Positions 10,701 through 25,700 of a stretch of DNA of 64,000 bases are shown here, piece after piece. Below the pieces are notes generated by a model. It was not told where the DNA came from and made no database searches. It saw only the letters and a list, made by a program, of their open reading frames with translations. This DNA is from Branchiostoma floridae (lineage: Eukaryota > Chordata > Leptocardii > Amphioxiformes > Branchiostomatidae): the NCBI RefSeq assembly GCF_000003815.2, contig NC_049994.1, forward strand, positions 10,705,751 through 10,769,750, read 5' to 3'. The stretch's first letter is position 1; each line of letters starts with the position of its first letter. The position numbers and the translations under genes were made by a program.

Positions 10701-13700
10701 TAACTCAAGTCAAAAATGAGTACCAACATGACATAGCTTTGGTTAGGGATCTCCTCTTGGCGGTCCTGTGTTTGAGGAGAGCTGCACTTCCTGGGCATTT
10801 AAGTTCCCAGCACACTTATCAAAAAGATATGGGGCCCACCGCAGCATGCGTGCATCAAATGGTACCGGTACTATCCAGTCTTACACAGCTTGAAACCACT
10901 GTACAAAACTGGTGAAACCCCTAAAGATAGTTTACCAGTTATGCAAATAACAAACACTGGTGAAAGGCAGAATTGACAACGCATAAAAAGCTCCAGTAAG
11001 AAGGTATTATGAACGTATGAAGGCACACTACATAAAATCATCTAGATCTGGCTGAGACAATAACCTCATGAATCTCCTCAGTGACATTGACAATGAGGTA
11101 TTGCAGCCCCTCAGACAGTTGACATATAGATTTTATTTAGAGTATAAAAACTACTTTCTGAATTGGGAACTTCATCTTTGAATATATTATAGGTCTTTTG
11201 TGTAGAACATCTTCTTATTTAGCTTTTTAGCATAACATTGTTTGCCATGAATAGATTTTTTATCTTTTTGATTGGTCGCATTTTTCAAACTGTAGATTTT
11301 AAAGTTTGAGTCGTGATAACTGCTGTGCGTATGTGCTGTAATCCATCTAATGCTGCCCATCTCACTAACAGACTTTTCCATCAACTCTTCCCATCTTTCT
11401 GCTATTTTGGTCCAGGCCGGTACATTTGTCTTCGCTTTCTCTGTTCAAGATTTATGACGATGCCATTCTTTCCCTGTTGGCTACCAACTTGTCCATTTAT
11501 CAATGTCAAACCTGTCCAAAAGTTTTATCCAGGTTGGAGTTGGTTCTCGCATCTTTTATGTCATAGTCAATGATGCATGCTTATGCCTAGTAGTAAACTT
11601 GTTTCTGCACAAATGATAAAGATCTATATTATGATCCACCGATCAATTGCTTAATGAATAGCATCAGAATAATCAGACAGAACCGGCCAAATAATGCTGG
11701 CTACAATTAGTTTGTTTATTACTAGTATGAAATGAAGAATTTCCAAAATGACTGGAGAAAATTGTTTAATTCTTATTCAATTACAGAATATGAATTCTAA
11801 AGGTATTAATCATCCTGTATCCAGCTGATTATATGTCTTGTAATTTATTCTTACAGATATGAAAGGACTTCTCTTTTCTTTGCATGCTTTGTCTTAATTA
11901 CTGTTGTACATTTTCATCTTCGTTAGTTCCAAAACATCAAGTTGTTTGTATCCATAAAGATTTGATGGCCGTCCCAGAGACCCTCTTGGTGTTGAAGGCA
12001 GCTGGTTTTGAACCATCACACAAACATTTCACGAACCTTATTTACTCTTTAGAATCTCTGTACGGCAAACTTTCCTGTAGATTTGACGGTTCAGCAATGG
12101 AAAAGATCCAAATGTTCATACAATACAGTAACTATAAATCATGAAATGTCTTATCATCTCCTTGCAAAATGGAGGTATGGTTTTGGGTGTGTCTGTGTGT
12201 ATGTGTCTGTGTCTTTGTGTTTCCAGATTTTTTTAGTCGGCATAACTCAACAACCTCTGGGTGGATCATGATGTTGGTAGGTGTTGGAAAGACGAAGGTC
12301 AAGGCTAATTTTGGGCCCCCTGGTATATGACCTTGGTACTGCAGCAGAACTTCCTTTTTTGTCACTACTGTAGTGCAGAATTATAGACTAGTGCGGAATT
12401 ATTTCAGCTTTAAACACCAGGAAAACCTTGTTTCCCTTCCTTCAAAATTAAGTTGCTGCAAATGTAAATGAATTTACTGTACTTTAACAATTATGTAATA
12501 ATGATAATGTGAATGCAAACCATGTACTTCTAGTACTTACAGTGTATCTTTATTAAGTAATCACTGCACATTCTAAAATTCTGCTTTGGTTATGTATTAT
12601 GGTATACAATATTGATGGTCACTAACTGGCAATTGTTCAAGTCAAACTTCAGTCCAAAATATAGTTGAATATTTTACTTTCAAGTTGAAAGATAGTGGAT
12701 TTTTCTTGCTGAAAGTATCTTGCTGACTTTCAGTTTTCAATTGATGATATTTCTTTTCTGTTTTGCTTTTTCTTGTTGTACAGGGAAGCCTCCGTTCCTT
12801 CGTGCAGGCCCCTATGTCATCTCAGAAGTGGATCCCATTATCAAGTTTGTGTCCACTAAGGTAAACCTTCCCTTCTATCTGTACCAAATACCTGTTTTCT
12901 TCGCTTGTCAACTTCATTGTGTTTGTACTGGCCTGCCAAATTGAACCAAATCAATGGATGAATGGTTAGGTGTAAAGATCAGTGTGATATAGCTGAATGC
13001 CAAAGTGGTTATGTCAAATCAACAATACAGATTTAGACTCAAATAAGACTTAACCTAGAATTTAGAAAATGAAATACACAGTTTGGGAAGAAAAGTTGTT
13101 CCACCTTGCAGGGCCACTCCCTGAGTGACAAGCTGGACAGACCGCAGCAAGCTGAGATGAAGGCGTACCTTGCACTGGTGCAAGGGACTCTGGGAAATGC
13201 GGAGGTTAGTTGGTTTGAATTGTTACAACTGATGATTTATATGGTTGTGAGCACAGGGTTTAAATACACATTGCTGCATAAGTGGTACTACATTGCAGCA
13301 ATGATGGAAAGAGATACCAATAAAAACAACCAACCCTTATAAAAAATGGTATCTTCGCTCCGGATATCCATAATGTTCTGATCTCTCCAAACATGAGTCA
13401 AAGGGGTTTGAAAGGACATTTGTATCTTCTGATTGGTACCACCTTTTCATTGGTGCCTGTTTTCTGACAGACGATCCCTTTCAACTCTCCAAGCAGAGGT
13501 TGATGGAAGAAACTGTTACCTTCAGAACCAATTTTCATAGAGAAACTTGAACATCTGCTTGGAAAGTATGTACTCACTGACACCAAGCTACTTGTGTGTG
13601 CTGAAGACACTTGGACACTTCTTGGTCACTGGTGCTTCCAACTCTGACAAATTGGGGGCAGAGTTTACACGTTGCCAATTAGGGCATCCAGTCAAGTTCC

Positions 13701-16700
13701 TTTTTTCGATTACAAGAGAAAGAAAAAAAGATGTTGTTAAAGGCATGACTGATCTTACTTTTAGTTCTGAACACCAGTTTTGATGACTGCCAAAACAATT
13801 GCTGCATGATACTGCAGCCATAAAACTGTAAGTGGAAGATTGCAAGTGAAGGCATCAGTGAAGTNNNNNNNNNNNNNNNNNNNNNNNNNNNNNNNNNNNN
13901 NNNNNNNNNNNNNNNNNNNNNNNNNNNNNNNNNNNNNNNNNNNNNNNNNNNNNNNNNNNNNNNNNNNNNNNNNNNNNNNNNNNNNNNNNNNNNNNNNNNN
14001 NNNNNNNNNNNNNNNNNNNNNNNNNNNNNNNNNNNNNNNNNNNNNNNNNNNNNNNNNNNNNNNNNNNNNNNNNNNNNNNNNNNNNNNNNNNNNNNNNNNN
14101 NNNNNNNNNNNNNNNNNNNNNNNNNNNNNNNNNNNNNNNNNNNNNNNNNNNNNNNNNNNNNNNNNNNNNNNNNNNNNNNNNNNNNNNNNNNNNNNNNNNN
14201 NNNNNNNNNNNNNNNNNNNNNNNNNNNNNNNNNNNNNNNNNNNNNNNNNNNNNNNNNNNNNNNNNNNNNNNNNNNNNNNNNNNNNNNNNNNNNNNNNNNN
14301 NNNNNNNNNNNNNNNNNNNNNNNNNNNNNNNNNNNNNNNNNNNNNNNNNNNNNNNNNNNNNNNNNNNNNNNNNGTAGAAAATATAAGCTCTCATTAAGCT
14401 TTATGTATACTAAAGCAAATACAGTTCCATTTATACCATGTGAATTTCTTCTTCTCAAATGTAAGGCTTTTACATCTGAGGATACAATTTTCTTGCCTTC
14501 ATCTCAGGTGTCTTTTCCTCGCCCCATTGCATAATTAAAAGATAGTAAAAGGCCATAAAATGGATTATCTGAATTAGTGAGGCTTGATCCGTAAAATTGA
14601 TGTTAAGTTGCAATCAGCATTGTAATAAGCACATACAGTTTTATGTATTTATAGGCTAACTTGTTGTCTTTGTTACACAATTATTGTTTCTTGTTTGCCT
14701 CAAATGTGATTTGATTCACAGAATTTAGCGGTCAAAAATATACTTTCTTGAGTACCTCATTTGAATGATATCTAAAGGGTTTCTTTGCAAGATTGCAGAA
14801 GGATATTTCTTTTTTCTCCCTAGCAGACTGTTTTTTCTGTTCAAAATGATTCAGTATTTTTTCTTTCTTGTGATTCCCTTCTCTTCCCCACCGTGGAAAA
14901 GTGGACCAGTCCGCTTGACCTTATTAGGAATTCTGCAGAACCAGAGCATGTCGGACAGGTACGCAGGTGTGAAATCAGGTTGAGATAAATGGGGCGGTGT
15001 GCACGGCTGCACCTGTCAGCTTCCACCTGTCACCCTCCACCTGTCCCCAGTCATGCGCACCTGCGGTCAATAGGCATCGTTATGTCCCCTTACATGTTGC
15101 CGTCTCCCCGAGATTTTTATTGACATTTCTGCCGGCTTTATTTATTAGTTTACGATTGCTTCTTGACAATGCTATTACAGATCGTCCGTTTCATGGTCAA
15201 TTTTACGGCCAGAAGGAGTGAATAGATTTTTTAGATTGATGAAATGAAGACATAACCATGAATTCACAATAAGTACATCTCTAGAAAGAGTGCAGATGTT
15301 TTATTTGAGATATAGAAAAGAAGCTTATGTAATATATATCCTCTTTTATATGGGACTAGGTAACAGTTAAGACATGAAGGAATTGTAAAATATCTTTCAG
15401 TAAACTTGTATCCGTTTGAAAGTTTATTCAAAGTTGATTTCAGAAATGTTTTTAGTGATGCATACAGATTCTTATATCGACAGCACTCAAACCCCCTTTG
15501 AGGAAAAAGACAATTTGTCCATGTACAAAGTGCGCAATTGTAGCAATTATTTTTAATTGCCTTCTCTGTGCAGGGAGTGAGTAAGGGCCCAGGGGGTGTA
15601 GATTGTCAGTATATCCTGTGTAAGCTAGTTTTCATCGCAATCAATTTAGAAAATTGGCACTGATGGTGATTATCATATGGTCTGTGCAATGACTTACATA
15701 GCTCTGTGTTTTCATAACCTAAATTACCTATACATCTTCATTTCAAAATGGAAATCTGTTCAAATGTGAATCTTGCTGGGTAATGTCTTAATGGTGTAAT
15801 GCAGTAATTATCACTGTTTATAATCCCTGTAAGCCAATAATTGGGGAGGAAATAATGTACAATCAAAGTTGGGTGTCTGACGTTGAATGAATTTTTTGTA
15901 CGATGTAGTTTTTTGCATGTCATTTCTGCTGTTTACTCTAAAATATTTGTCCTGGCCACCCCTTACACCGGAATGGAATAACCCAAAGTAGAGCGGAACA
16001 TTGAGGAGACAAACTGTTAATTACTTATTCTCCTTTAATTAGAATAAATAGGCTTTGTTTAAAGCTCAAGATATTCCCTATTGTTACATCTACAGCTTCA
16101 TTTTGGCATACATAAGTGAAATTCTGTTTCACATGTCTTCACATAAAAACAGGGATGCTCAAGGCTTTATACATCTGCATTTGGGGTCAGACATCTTCTG
16201 CCAGTAGATATATTACTAGACAATCCACAGAAACACAATCATTATTGAATGCCTACTTTGAGTTTCATGCCTTTTACATTTTCTGCTCTAGTTTTTCCAA
16301 CATATAGATTTTCTAGGCAAGGAACACCTGCTTTAGGGTTGATTGTTTTATTTGATTATGCGGAAAATAATGTTTTATTGAGCTCTTTCGTTCATATTGG
16401 TATCCATATGTTTTCAAAAGATGTGCATGTATTGGAATTTCAACAACATTTTCCTGTCAGAAAGTACTGCTACAAGTACAACTGCAACACATTTGTCGGT
16501 TTCATTTGTGAATGTCCCTGATTCAATGCCGAAAGAAAAAGACTATTTGAAAGAGTATCCGAAATCATACCAAGCTTTCCATTGTTAACAAACCCACGAA
16601 AGATACTCTTCCTGCTAAGATCATTGAATCAATCTATTATAGAATATATGCAGCATTTCATGTTCAACTGTATTCAAAGGAGAAAAAATTGCAACTGTTT

Positions 16701-19700
16701 TACAACTTTAGTTCTAATTTTTCAAAGGAGGTCCCATGTATGAAAGGTTAGAGATATATTACNNNNNNNNNNNNNNNNNNNNNNNNNNNNNNNNNNNNNN
16801 NNNNNNNNNNNNNNNNNNNNNNNNNNNNNNNNNNNNNNNNNNNNNNNNNNNNNNNNNNNNNNGGGCATCACCATGGTGACTATAGGCCTCCCTTATAGCC
16901 TCTTGGCCATAATGGATAAAACAGACCCCTGGTTCTTGTTGACATTGGCAAACCACAACTCCTTTTTCTCAATCCTCCCTTTGACAGCCTACACACTTTT
17001 GGGATCATTTCAGTCAGGAAAAGTGTCACTTTAGACACATGTTCTACATCCATCTTCACATGGGCTACTGGGCAACAGAAGCCTGCACATTCTCTGTAGT
17101 TACCAAGGTTTGGAAAGCTAAAGTGTGGTTAGAACTGGTGTGGTCAAGAACAAGTGGTGTTGTGGCCAAGCATTTATTGCAGACTATCAAAATCAATTAA
17201 CAAAATCAATTAACAAAGAAAACAATTCTCCTTCTAACATTACAAAACCCCACACTTAAAAGGTGGGATCTATCTCCTTCTACTGTCTCCGAAAAAGTAG
17301 TCAAACCCCATAACCCAGAATCTAGAGTTGGCTTTCAGACACTTGTGATATTGTTTTTACACTGTTTGAAACTATCGTGTTACCTGCAATGCATTAGCCC
17401 ACCAGCAAGAATTTGCAATAAACTTATATTAAGGGTCACCAAATATGTGAATGTCAAATTCATCTTTCTTCATGCGTTAACAACAAAACAATAAAATGTT
17501 TGTTTTCTTGTATGTCTTCTATGCAATGTAATAGATTTTGTCATCTTATATCAGAAAGTTTGCAGTGACCTACTTCCCAGTGTTGTGTCTACCGTGCCTC
17601 CTGTCTGAAACACCAGGCCTGATGATGTCAAGTACTGCTTACTGTGCTTACAATAGACTTTCTATTTTGTTTGCTTGGCTTCACAGATTCCCTTGGGCAG
17701 TGTTTCCATGACAAAATTTATCTGGAACAGTTTATTCATAGAAGTGATCCAAAAAATGACACTTGAGATTTTAGCAATGAATATTCTCTTTGAAAACAAA
17801 ATGGCTAAAATGTTTGAACTTGAGACAAACTTAAACACACCTGTATGCTGAGGAACATAAAGAAAGTAAAGAAAGTATGCATCTCTGGGAATGATTTGTG
17901 AGCAGATCATTCTTGCAAAAATATTTTTAAAAATTACAATCTGTATATACATATCTAATCTGCTATAAGTGCTTTTTTGACTGAAGAATAGAAATGAACT
18001 TCTGCTAATCTATTCTGATAATCTGTAACTAATAAATGAGAAAACAATACTCTGAAAAAGATTATCCCTGAGCAGTACAGTGAGTACCATCCTCTGTTGT
18101 ACTGCTGGCTCAGTCATTACCTTAGCTATTTTAAATGGTTGACTGGACATTAAAATTCCATCAGACCTTGTTGTAACTCTACCTGTGTGGCAGAGCCCTG
18201 GTGACCTGCCTTCCCAGGAAGTAATCAGTGCCCTACCTGCCCTACAGGACCCGAACACCTCTTCCTGCTGAGAGGGGAGAGAAAAGTAATTTGGAGGGTG
18301 TAAGTCAGGTTTACCAGCCCACTGACCCTTACAGTGACCTGCACACCCTGTGGTGGTTAATTGTGTCCAGCAGACTTCATGTTTTGTCTAGCTGCTGAAA
18401 GCTGGAGCCGACAGCTTACTTTCTGTTTTCTTTTACTTTAAAGGGGCATTCCACTCCAGAAGCGAGTGTTATTTTCAGATAGATGATATTTTTTGGGATA
18501 CAAATGCACTCGACTTTTCGCAAAGTTAACTGATTGGTCTTTTAGACAATATTCTTTTCTAAATTAGAGCACCCCCATGTGGACCCGCTTCTAATGTACT
18601 GCGCCGTATATGAGTTCGCGACTTCCGTCACACCTTCTCGCTAACGGTAGTCGGGATAAGCTTGACAAAGCAGTCAAGTGACTAGCACACATGTAGGGAA
18701 ATACAAAAAAAGTTTGAAGACTATATCATCTTGGGTTGGGGATATTTGGCCACTTAACTATAAGGAGTTGAAAGTCGGTCAACGTAAAATGGCGGCGCCA
18801 AAACTGCTTGTGTGGCCGACGTTGGGCACAATTTCTCGCTAACAGTAGAACCGCTGAGCGAACGAAAGTGGTAAGATGGCTATCGGACATTTAGGAAGGA
18901 ACACACAAAGTTTGAAGCTCAGCGGTTCTTGGAATCCAGAGATGTGGTCACTTTTGTGGATCATTCTTCTCTAAAAAGGCTACTTTCATACATTAACAAA
19001 TTACTACAGAATGACCCACAAACGTTCTAATGACGTTTGTGCACACACATACAGTCTACTCAAAAAGTGATCCTAAAACATCATAGTATCGAAATCTATA
19101 CTAGTACTAACCGGTACCTGTTGCCATGGTCAAAGCAACGTCCTCCCTCACCAGCGCACAATGCATTGGAAGGGTCCTCAAGGGAAAACTTGTGGTAAAT
19201 TTGACCAAACAAACTTGATTCAAACATAATTATTTATTCTCTGAGGAATAATAATACTCGTTTCTGGAGTGGAATGCCCCTTTAACTCCTCCCTTGTGCT
19301 TTTTTTTTTTTAACCTTTGTTTATTCAAACTTTGAAGTAAACTAGGCCACATCTTAAGTTGGTCATGGCCATTTAGATTACTCGCCGATTTCTTTTTGCT
19401 TTTGTGAAGAAGGTTATGTTTTTAGTGTCGGTTTGTGGACAGCATAACTCAAGAAGTCATGGATTGGTCTCCTTTATGATATGTGATGGGCAGGTTTGAT
19501 AATGGGTCCCCTAGTGGCATTGTAAGGCACTGCAGAGGAATTTCTGTTTACTCCTCATTGTAAATCTTGAGTGGTACATGTAGATACCTGTTACGGCAGA
19601 GAGTGTTGTAGTTTGGGGCCTAGTGGCTGTTTCAGAACTGCAGGGGCCAACTGTGTTTTAAAGTTTTAAAGTAAAAAATAACCCACAATGGGGTTGACAG

Positions 19701-22700
19701 ATCATAGAGATTTTTGGTATGTTGAGAGCTTAAATACTAATTAGCATAATCGGACACTTTAATTATGTAAATTAGGATGCATAATTAATTCTCCAAATCT
19801 AAAACTCCTCTTTGAGTGGCATTAGCCCTTTGCAAAGGACATGGTAAAACTACATCATCAGTAATATGGAGTGTCTGATTCCATGAAGTTGACTTTGACT
19901 TTATACAGATTGTGACAAACAATACATTGTGGACACTAGGCAGCAGGCTGGTATCCTGACCACAGACATAAACATATACAGTGCATAATGAAGTTTCCAG
20001 ACTAGTTGTGTACTTTCTCGCGATTATGCAACTATGCATGCAGCTTTACCCAGCATGCCCCCCTGCACTGTCCCAGCAAAGCGTGCCCTCCCCACCTGTC
20101 AATCAAAGCCAGTTTGACCCCATCAGGTCACGGGGTCAAGTCAGTGTGACATGTGTAATCCCTCCAACATGCTTGCTGGGAGCACCTCACTGAGAGGAAC
20201 ATTCTTCCCTGCAGGACTCAAATATTTTCTCCATTTAAGGTTGGCTCCCCCTGTTCTCACCCCAGGCTACTACGTGCCACTCAGCATCTTAAACAACTCC
20301 TCTGGCTTCTACAGCACACTTGGAGTTGGACAGCTTTCAAGGACAGTAAATAAAGGCATCTGTTAGGTTCATGGAGTCAAGTTCAAGGTGGTACAGTACA
20401 TGTTTGTGTAATGTGGTCTGTGATATTTCATATGTGGGGATGATACCAGCAACCATTGCCTGTGTTCTATTTGTATTGTATTAATATTGTAGCCTGGTAT
20501 CCAGCCGTAATTAAGCTCCCGAGCAATTGCGAACAGAAGAGACTCAGGAGCTTAATCACGGCTGGATACCAGGCTATTAATATTGTGGCAAACCAATCAA
20601 ATCAAGTCAACAAAATAAAAATCAAAATTCATGCCAGTTCAATGTCTTGGTCATTTGAAGTAGGTCATTTGGTATGGTCAGATAACATTTCACAGGAAAG
20701 GGTGATGTGTCCTTTAGTTCTTGATAACTGGAATTTTGAAATTTGGGCCCCTCCATTGAACCAATGGCTTTGACAGGTTTTAGCTGTCATATTTTATATA
20801 TTCCATGTGGAAGAATGAAATAAACAATTTAAATATTGCTTATTCTGTTCTTACAGTGCCTAGCTTGTACTACCAGGTGCAATATGTTAACCCCTGCAAA
20901 TGTGGCCCTGTTTTCTATCTTCTGAGAGTTGCCAACAAAAACACAAGTGTGCCCTTGTCCCAGATCTTCCTCTGGACCTGGAGCAGTTCCCTTTCTGGTA
21001 GCCCCAGCCAAAAGCTATGGGTACCATTAATGTTGTTTGACAATCTAAATCCCCCACCATGTCCAGCCACCAGTCTTCTGTCACTGTTCCCATCACTGTG
21101 TTGTCCTTCAAATCTCAGCTAACAAGACAGCTGTGAAAGCCAGCCTGTGCTGTGCCCTGCCTCCTTTAGGGGAATGTTTTCACTGGGGGTTTTACACGGT
21201 CAGTGGAGAAAGGAGTCCTGGAGAAACCAGTCAACAGTAACTGACAGGGTTAAGCTTTTACAAGTGTCGGGAGTCAGGAGGCATGCTAAGTACATCCAAA
21301 CCTGTCCTACTTCAGTACTTGGTCACTGCTGCTGGGTCTTGATTGACAGATGAGGCAAAAAAGTTTAAACCAAGCTTATTTTTTTTTTCTACCATGGAAT
21401 GGAGAAGAAACATCAAGTGTAAGATTTTGTTAGCATGAAACATTGAGGTATAGTTTTTGGCGTGTCTGTTTTTGTGTGTCTGGATATTTGTGGTCAGCAT
21501 AAGTCTAGAATCTCTGGATGTATTACAATGATATTTGGTTAGGAAGGTGTAGGTCAAGGTCAATTTTGGGCCCCCTGGTATGTGACCGTGGTACTGCAGC
21601 AAAAGTTCCATTTTTGTATCTCTGACCTGGACGTGCTATGGTCTTGATTACTGGTTAAACTGGTATTGTGAAATCTTTGCATGGGTACAAAGTTGAAGAA
21701 AAAGTAGACAGATGAAACATAACACATCATCTTCTACGTGTACTTTGTTCCACCTTTATTTCAGAAAACAGAAAAGTGGGGGGAAATGGAATCAGCAATG
21801 AGCACACATTTTTTTCAAATTTTTGTATCAAATATAAATGGGAGGAATTTTTCAATATGATTATATGAATGGCAGGAATCTGCAGTTCTGCCAAAATACA
21901 TCTATCTAGAAATGAGAACCCAGAAGGTAGAAGAAGTACATCATTGTTGTAACATTATAGTCCTCCTTGTCCTGTGCTTACTAGAAGCAGGTGCTGGGAG
22001 GAGCAGGGAGAGGAGTGTTGAACTCTGTGTTGATTGGCTGACAGCAGGTCAACAGAAAACACCTGTAGTCTACAGCATGGGAGCCAAATTTGCAAAAGTT
22101 GCAAGGGGTGGACCAAGAATCACAATTGAGGGAGATTAACTTAATAACGTATAGTTTTGAGGGGGTAGTTGTTTTTTAATATCGTGAAGGGTTTTTGTGT
22201 ATTTCTGAATTGCTGTAGAATTGATTCTCAGAGCTTTGCAATTTTCTGTTTGTTTTCACATACATATACCTTTCCATGACTGTTTCTGGTTTACTGTGAA
22301 GTTATAACTAAACAGTTCAAACACAGTAGGGCATGTAGGGTGTTTGACTCAATTCATGTAGACCTCCTCACTTCAACTAATGACAAGTAAGTAAAATGAA
22401 TTTCAAGTGTGACTGAAAAACAAGTGTTTTTACTTGTTTGCACAATGCACTTTTGTCTCACATAGTCATGTCATTATGATATAATATCAGGGTCTGTCTA
22501 GACAGCCTTATCTTCAGCTATCTGGCTCACAGACAAGTTTCCAACTCTGTGACACAGTTCGTGACTGTTTCAAGGGTATCAGATCTCAGTAGACTTGTCT
22601 GTAGTCCCAACTGTCCCAATGATGAAGGTTACATGGCCCACATTTGGGGGGAATCCGGGACAACACACTGGAATGCTCCAGTGTTGGCTCAGTGCAAGGC

Positions 22701-25700
22701 CATTGCACTGAACCAGGGTTGTAGCCAGCCTGAAATGATTTTCCGTCCCCTTGATTTTGAATCCTATCAAGCACTGAAGCCACAACCTTCCTAGGGGAGT
22801 CTGGGGTCATGCTCCTCTGGAAAATTTTGAAATCTAGACCCTTTGAAACGTTACTTCCTGCATTTTGAGGTGTAGGTTTTGCTGGTAGACTGTTATTCAT
22901 CTTTTTGGTGAAAAATTACACAAGAGAGACAGTTTTTTATATTTTAACTGACTTTACATGTAGATTTTTGTCCATCACAGAGGACGGAATGGGCAAAAAG
23001 TTTTTCCATCCCCAGCTGCAAAATTCTGTCAAAGGACTGAAGGACGGGTGCTGGCTACAACCCTGCACTGAACTATGCTCACTGTAGCAGCATCTCTTCT
23101 CAAGAGGTCGGAAACATCGAGCCTTGGCAAGTTCAACTAACTGCCTCAAGTAGCGGTTAGGAGGCTGCTCAGGAAATTTGCTACCCAATTTTATGGACAT
23201 GGACAAGTATGGACAAGTGTAATAGTCTGTCATAACATAAGTATGGGCTACAGTTCTTTGAGGGAAAGAGATTTTTGTGGTGTGTACATTTTAAGTTGAA
23301 ATTTTGTAGTTCAGTAAATGATACAACAGAAGCACATATTTATGGTGTCTTCAATTCGATGCTGAGAGGTCACAGAGAAAAACACGAAAGTGAAATCTCT
23401 GCAAATGTTTCAAGATTTGCAATACGTATTGGTTTATAGCCAGCAACACATATTCTTTTTTGGAGGTGTTTCATATTCATCATCGTCGCGGGCTACTTGC
23501 CCGGACCAGGTCCACTCTCTCCTTCCAAACGTCTCTGTTCATATTAAACAAATATTGAATCTGTCCAGGTATGCAGCTAGTATATTCTAGTACAAGCCAG
23601 CTTGTGTGTTATACCATAAGGTGGTTTACCTGTGTGCAAACAAACAGACAGATAGATATAAGTTCTTACTTTGGTCAAAACTTTTAATGGTCAATTGCAA
23701 GTTCAAACAAACATGTAAGAATTTATTCAAAACTGTGCCTATGTGCTATTAGGAAAGTACACATAACATATTTACAGCCTCATTACTCATAACTTGGGTA
23801 CCTACTGGCTGGCAAAATATACCTGGTAATTATTATTATTATGATAAGAGTTAGAAGTTAGCGATGAGTCTGATTAGAATCACCCAGGCTATCCAACTGT
23901 TTCCCTGGACCTTAAGTCCAAAGTGTAACTCAAGCAGCTAACTGCTCACCCTATCTCCCCTATGGTAGACTCCATCTGCCATAAACAACAGGTGACACTA
24001 CTGGTGCTCCCATCCTCCCCCAGGGGGGTCACTTCCAAACATTCCTAGCAGGGATCCCACAGCCTAAACCAACACCCATTACCACAGCAATCTGACATGC
24101 TAGATTGGAACCCTGACAGGGGACAGAGGCTAATCATGTCCTGATACTGTAAATGTATTTAAGTTCGCGGGGATTTAATTTTGCGGTAGCGGGAAAAGGG
24201 ACTTTTCGCGGTGGATTTAAGTTTGCAGTAACACCATAGACTGCAATCTAATATCGTAATAGAAAAATGTTCGCGGTGGTTTTAAATTCGCGGTGAAGTG
24301 GTCACTGCGAAAACCGCAAATATTAATCCACCGTGAACATTTCTGCATTTACAGTATGTGTGCTGTGATCAGGACACCAGAGCATCAAAGCATAGCGGCC
24401 ATTCATGGAACATCTATCATATCATATGACAGCTGGATGTTTAGCAAAACTCGGACATATTAATATGATTTCCGGCTGAGGATTACATGGTTGTGGCAAG
24501 GATCTTTTATCATTGTTTTCCCCAAAACAAGTAAACTTCCTTTAAGAATATACTTGTCTTAGGAACGTCTTAATGGCCTATACATGGAAAATATATCGTA
24601 CAAAATATTCAAAACTTTCAATTAAGGATAATCCTCAAGTCTTATATAGATAAACTCCATTTTGATCCTATTAATCATCTTATTACTGTAATTCATTTAT
24701 GTTTATTGGGACTTTCATGGTGTTAAAATGATTCTGTAGTGTTGAAACAATTCAGTTTTGGTCTAGCGAGATTTCCATGGAAAATTTTGAAATCTGATTT
24801 TTATACCCTGTCATACAAAGGTTGAAAGTTGTGATAGCACTTTTGAAAGTCGCAATGAAAGAATCATGTCAGATATCAAAAGGTTTGTTGTAGTGCAGTT
24901 GCTATGTTTGTGTAGTAACAGTATACCATGTGTCAGCAACTCTGTTGATACAGTCCTACATATACATGTAATATGTACGAGCTAGTGCAATGACTTTGCC
25001 CAGAACAAACCACTTCGATCTGTGCCCCCCTCCCTCCCCATCGCACATCTTGTCACATCTGTGCTGTTTGTGTGTGTTGTCGCTGCCCCTGAAGTACAGA
25101 TTAGCAGTGTCTGACAGACAGCTGGGCTTACAGGGGTGACCAGATCAATAGAGAATATGATATCACCCATCCAGCACTGCTGCCCCGACTCCTCTCCCCA
25201 ACAGACATCTTCCAAGGTTACAGACATTTGTATCGATTGATACACACTCCGAACCATCAATATTTTACCTGCCACTGTTCTACACTGCTGCACTTAGTGC
25301 CGTATGCTTTCTCAAATATGACAGATGTGGAGTTATGATTCTTTTATCAGACAATATAGCTTAAGTCATTAATCATTAGTACATGTGCAACGTACATGCT
25401 TTCATGCACAAATTATTATAAAAATTTTTGATTCAGCAGAGAGAAGAACATTTTTCCTGGTTCCTTGTGTTTTTCCTTTTCTTTTTTTGTTGTTACCTTG
25501 TTTCAGGACTTATAAACTCCATGAAATACAGTATCATGGAGGTTATATTTTACTAACATTTGTGTGTGTCTGTGTGTGTGTCTGTCAACAATATAACTAA
25601 AGAACTGCTGGAAGGACTTGTTTCAGTCTTGGTGTGTTGGTGGGGTGTGACAAAAGCTGAAAATGATTAGATTTTGGGCCCCCTATCGGCTTCCCTTGGT

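Larger units (their letters stand above)
20040..20340 (+). promoter_or_regulatory. Candidate enhancer in MTX2 intron 6
   Basis: A GC-richer, non-repetitive island. It holds a perfect Meis/Prep-Pbx site (TGATTGACAG on the minus strand, 20096-20105) and, 19 bp further on, a perfect DR2 nuclear receptor motif (20125-20138). An extra TGACCC half-site lies between them at 20116-20121. This grouping resembles Hox-pathway enhancers, but its activity is inferred. Confidence 0.45.

Noticed and set aside
13679-14458. Long frames crossing the N run
   Set aside because: Artefact of the assembly gap.
18301-18360. Direct repeat TGACCC-TTACAG-TGACCT as a retinoic acid element
   Set aside because: Spacing is 6, not a standard RAR/RXR spacing.
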